This document shows, piece by piece, positions 63,101 through 64,000 of a stretch of DNA of 64,000 nucleotides. Position 1 is the stretch's first letter. Every line of letters begins with the position of its first letter. The notes beneath the pieces were generated by a model that was not told where the DNA came from, made no database searches, and saw only the letters and a program-made list of their open reading frames with translations. The DNA lies in contig JBPBQO010000001.1 of NCBI GenBank assembly GCA_050954785.1, forward strand, positions 1 through 64,000. Direction: 5' to 3'. The stretch comes from Lichenicola sp050954785. Its GTDB lineage: Bacteria; Pseudomonadota; Alphaproteobacteria; Acetobacterales; Acetobacteraceae. The position numbers and the translations under genes were made by a program.

Positions 63101-64000
63101 GTGGACCCGCGACCACTGGACCGGGAACACCCGCCGGCACGTGCCGATCGATCCACTGAACGCATATCACCGGATCGTTTAGACCTATCGCCGGACCGTC
63201 GCCTCGATCTCGCCGCCCGTGCTGCCTGGCTCTACCACGCCAAGAACCGACGTCAGGACGAGGTCGCGCGCACCCTCAACCTGTCGCGCCAAACCGTGCA
63301 GCGCCTGATCGCCCTTGCGGCGTCCGAGAACCTGATCCGCTTCCAATTGGTGCACCCGCTCGCTGCCGCGATTGAGCTGGCCGATCGCCTGTCGGATCGC
63401 TTCGGCCTCGACTATGCCGAGGTAGTACCATCCACCGGTTACGCACCCGACGACACTGCCTCGCTCGCCGCCGCCGCCGCTTTCTACCTTGAAGCCCTGT
63501 TTGTCTCCACGGACCCTGTGACGATCGGCATCGGTGGGCAGCGGGTGCTGCGCGAGGCCGCTCTGCGCATTGCGCCGATGCAGCGGCCTATGCACCGGCT
63601 GGTGTCGCTGATGGGCACGCTCACCCGCCAAGGCCGCGCTGGCCATTACGACGTCATCATGGGCATGGCCGAGCGCATTGGTGCGCAATGCTTTCCGCTG
63701 CCGATGCCCGTGGTGACGGGCACGGTAGAAGAGAAAACGGTGCTGCAGGCGCAGACGGCATTCCACGCCTGTTTTACCCTGGTGCAGGAAGCCGATCTAC
63801 TGATGATGGGCATCGGTTTCATCGGTCCGGATGCTCCGCTACACCGCGATGGTTTCATCAGTGCCGACGAACTCAACGACGTCATCGGTGCCGGTGCGAT
63901 CGGCGAGCTGCTCGGCAACTGTTTCGACAGGCAAGGCAACCTCATTAAAACCGGCTATCACGCCCGGCTGACGTCCTTTGCTCTGCCGCAGCCCGCCAGA
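63101..64000 (+). CDS. SorC/DeoR-type sugar-binding transcriptional regulator (3' end outside window)
   Basis: Visible 300 residues, reading open to the right edge. N-terminal helix-turn-helix (~30-65; AAWLYHAKNRRQDEVARTLNLSRQTVQRLIALA) followed by the SorC sugar-phosphate-binding domain (TIGIGGQRVLREAAL, GIGFIGP, GAIGELLGNCFD). The usual length is ~315-330, so little is missing. I used the GTG at 63101; a TTG at 63083 is possible. It follows the amidohydrolase gene and may bind a sugar-phosphate derived from the same pathway. Confidence 0.85.
   Translation, partial: MDPRPLDREHPPARADRSTERISPDRLDLSPDRRLDLAARAAWLYHAKNRRQDEVARTLNLSRQTVQRLIALAASENLIRFQLVHPLAAAIELADRLSDRFGLDYAEVVPSTGYAPDDTASLAAAAAFYLEALFVSTDPVTIGIGGQRVLREAALRIAPMQRPMHRLVSLMGTLTRQGRAGHYDVIMGMAERIGAQCFPLPMPVVTGTVEEKTVLQAQTAFHACFTLVQEADLLMMGIGFIGPDAPLHRDGFISADELNDVIGAGAIGELLGNCFDRQGNLIKTGYHARLTSFALPQPAR

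Overview
The window is a 64-kb piece of a GC-rich chromosome of an aerobic alphaproteobacterium. Alternative complex III joined to a caa3-type oxidase, a MaeB-type malic enzyme with a phosphotransacetylase-like tail, a fosmidomycin-resistance-type MFS pump and many sugar or sugar-acid genes suggest Rhodospirillales, probably Acetobacteraceae. That placement is inference from gene content; no rRNA or tRNA gene was seen. Coding density is high, and ATGA-type overlaps are common inside operons.

Layout. (1) 1-7.4 kb: the 3' part of an electron-transfer operon: an ActC-ActD fusion (open at the left edge), ActE, ActF, an accessory membrane protein and cytochrome c oxidase subunits II, I, III and IV. 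Together they pass electrons from quinol to oxygen. (2) 7.4-19.9 kb: secreted PDZ protein, YidB-like protein, CreA-like protein with a GMC oxidoreductase, a decayed sulfite-oxidase gene facing a TDT-family transporter, a histone H1-like protein, a DUF1003 protein, an LTXXQ/Spy-like protein, malic enzyme, pyroglutamyl peptidase (apparent CTG start), a methyltransferase and a small secreted protein. A near-perfect parS site lies at 20.0 kb. (3) 20.0-23.8 kb: a phage-shock module, pspA-pspB-pspC plus a GIN-domain (DUF2807) protein, behind a good sigma-54 promoter and divergent from pspF. (4) 23.8-31.6 kb: exported MsrB and MsrA, a CNNM/CorC membrane protein coupled to a protein with an MbcA/ParS-like C-terminus, a TPR glycosyltransferase-like protein, a DUF2938 protein and a serine beta-lactamase-family hydrolase. 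(5) 31.6-40.9 kb: a divergent sugar-acid locus: tandem-wHTH GntR regulator and UxaA-type dehydratase on one side; ABC sugar transporter (one binding protein, one ATPase, two permeases), cyclase-family and FAH-family enzymes on the other. (6) 41.0-54.8 kb: SDR, RluA-type synthase, Fsr pump, hipB with a hipA stump, FtsK, DUF3750 and NmrA proteins, a DUF4160/DUF2442 pair with an internal amber codon, TrhO, and a translation-linked operon (C26 peptidase, RluB, RsmD, small protein), then TadA. (7) 54.8-64 kb: a 156-nt highly structured intergenic element, a DegP/HtrA protease, TauE/SafE exporter, sugar MFS symporter, GST, secreted protein, P-loop kinase-like protein, IS5-type transposase relic, amidohydrolase and a SorC-type regulator cut by the right edge.

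Overall this is mostly chromosomal core and metabolic DNA, not a mobile island. Decay is scattered: the sulfite oxidase (two frameshifts, two stops), hipA (53 residues left), DUF4160 (one stop) and a transposase relic. The observations most worth following up are the parS site, the structured element before degP, the sigma-54/Psp/GIN locus, the hipB operator with its lost toxin, and the DUF4160/DUF2442 pair.
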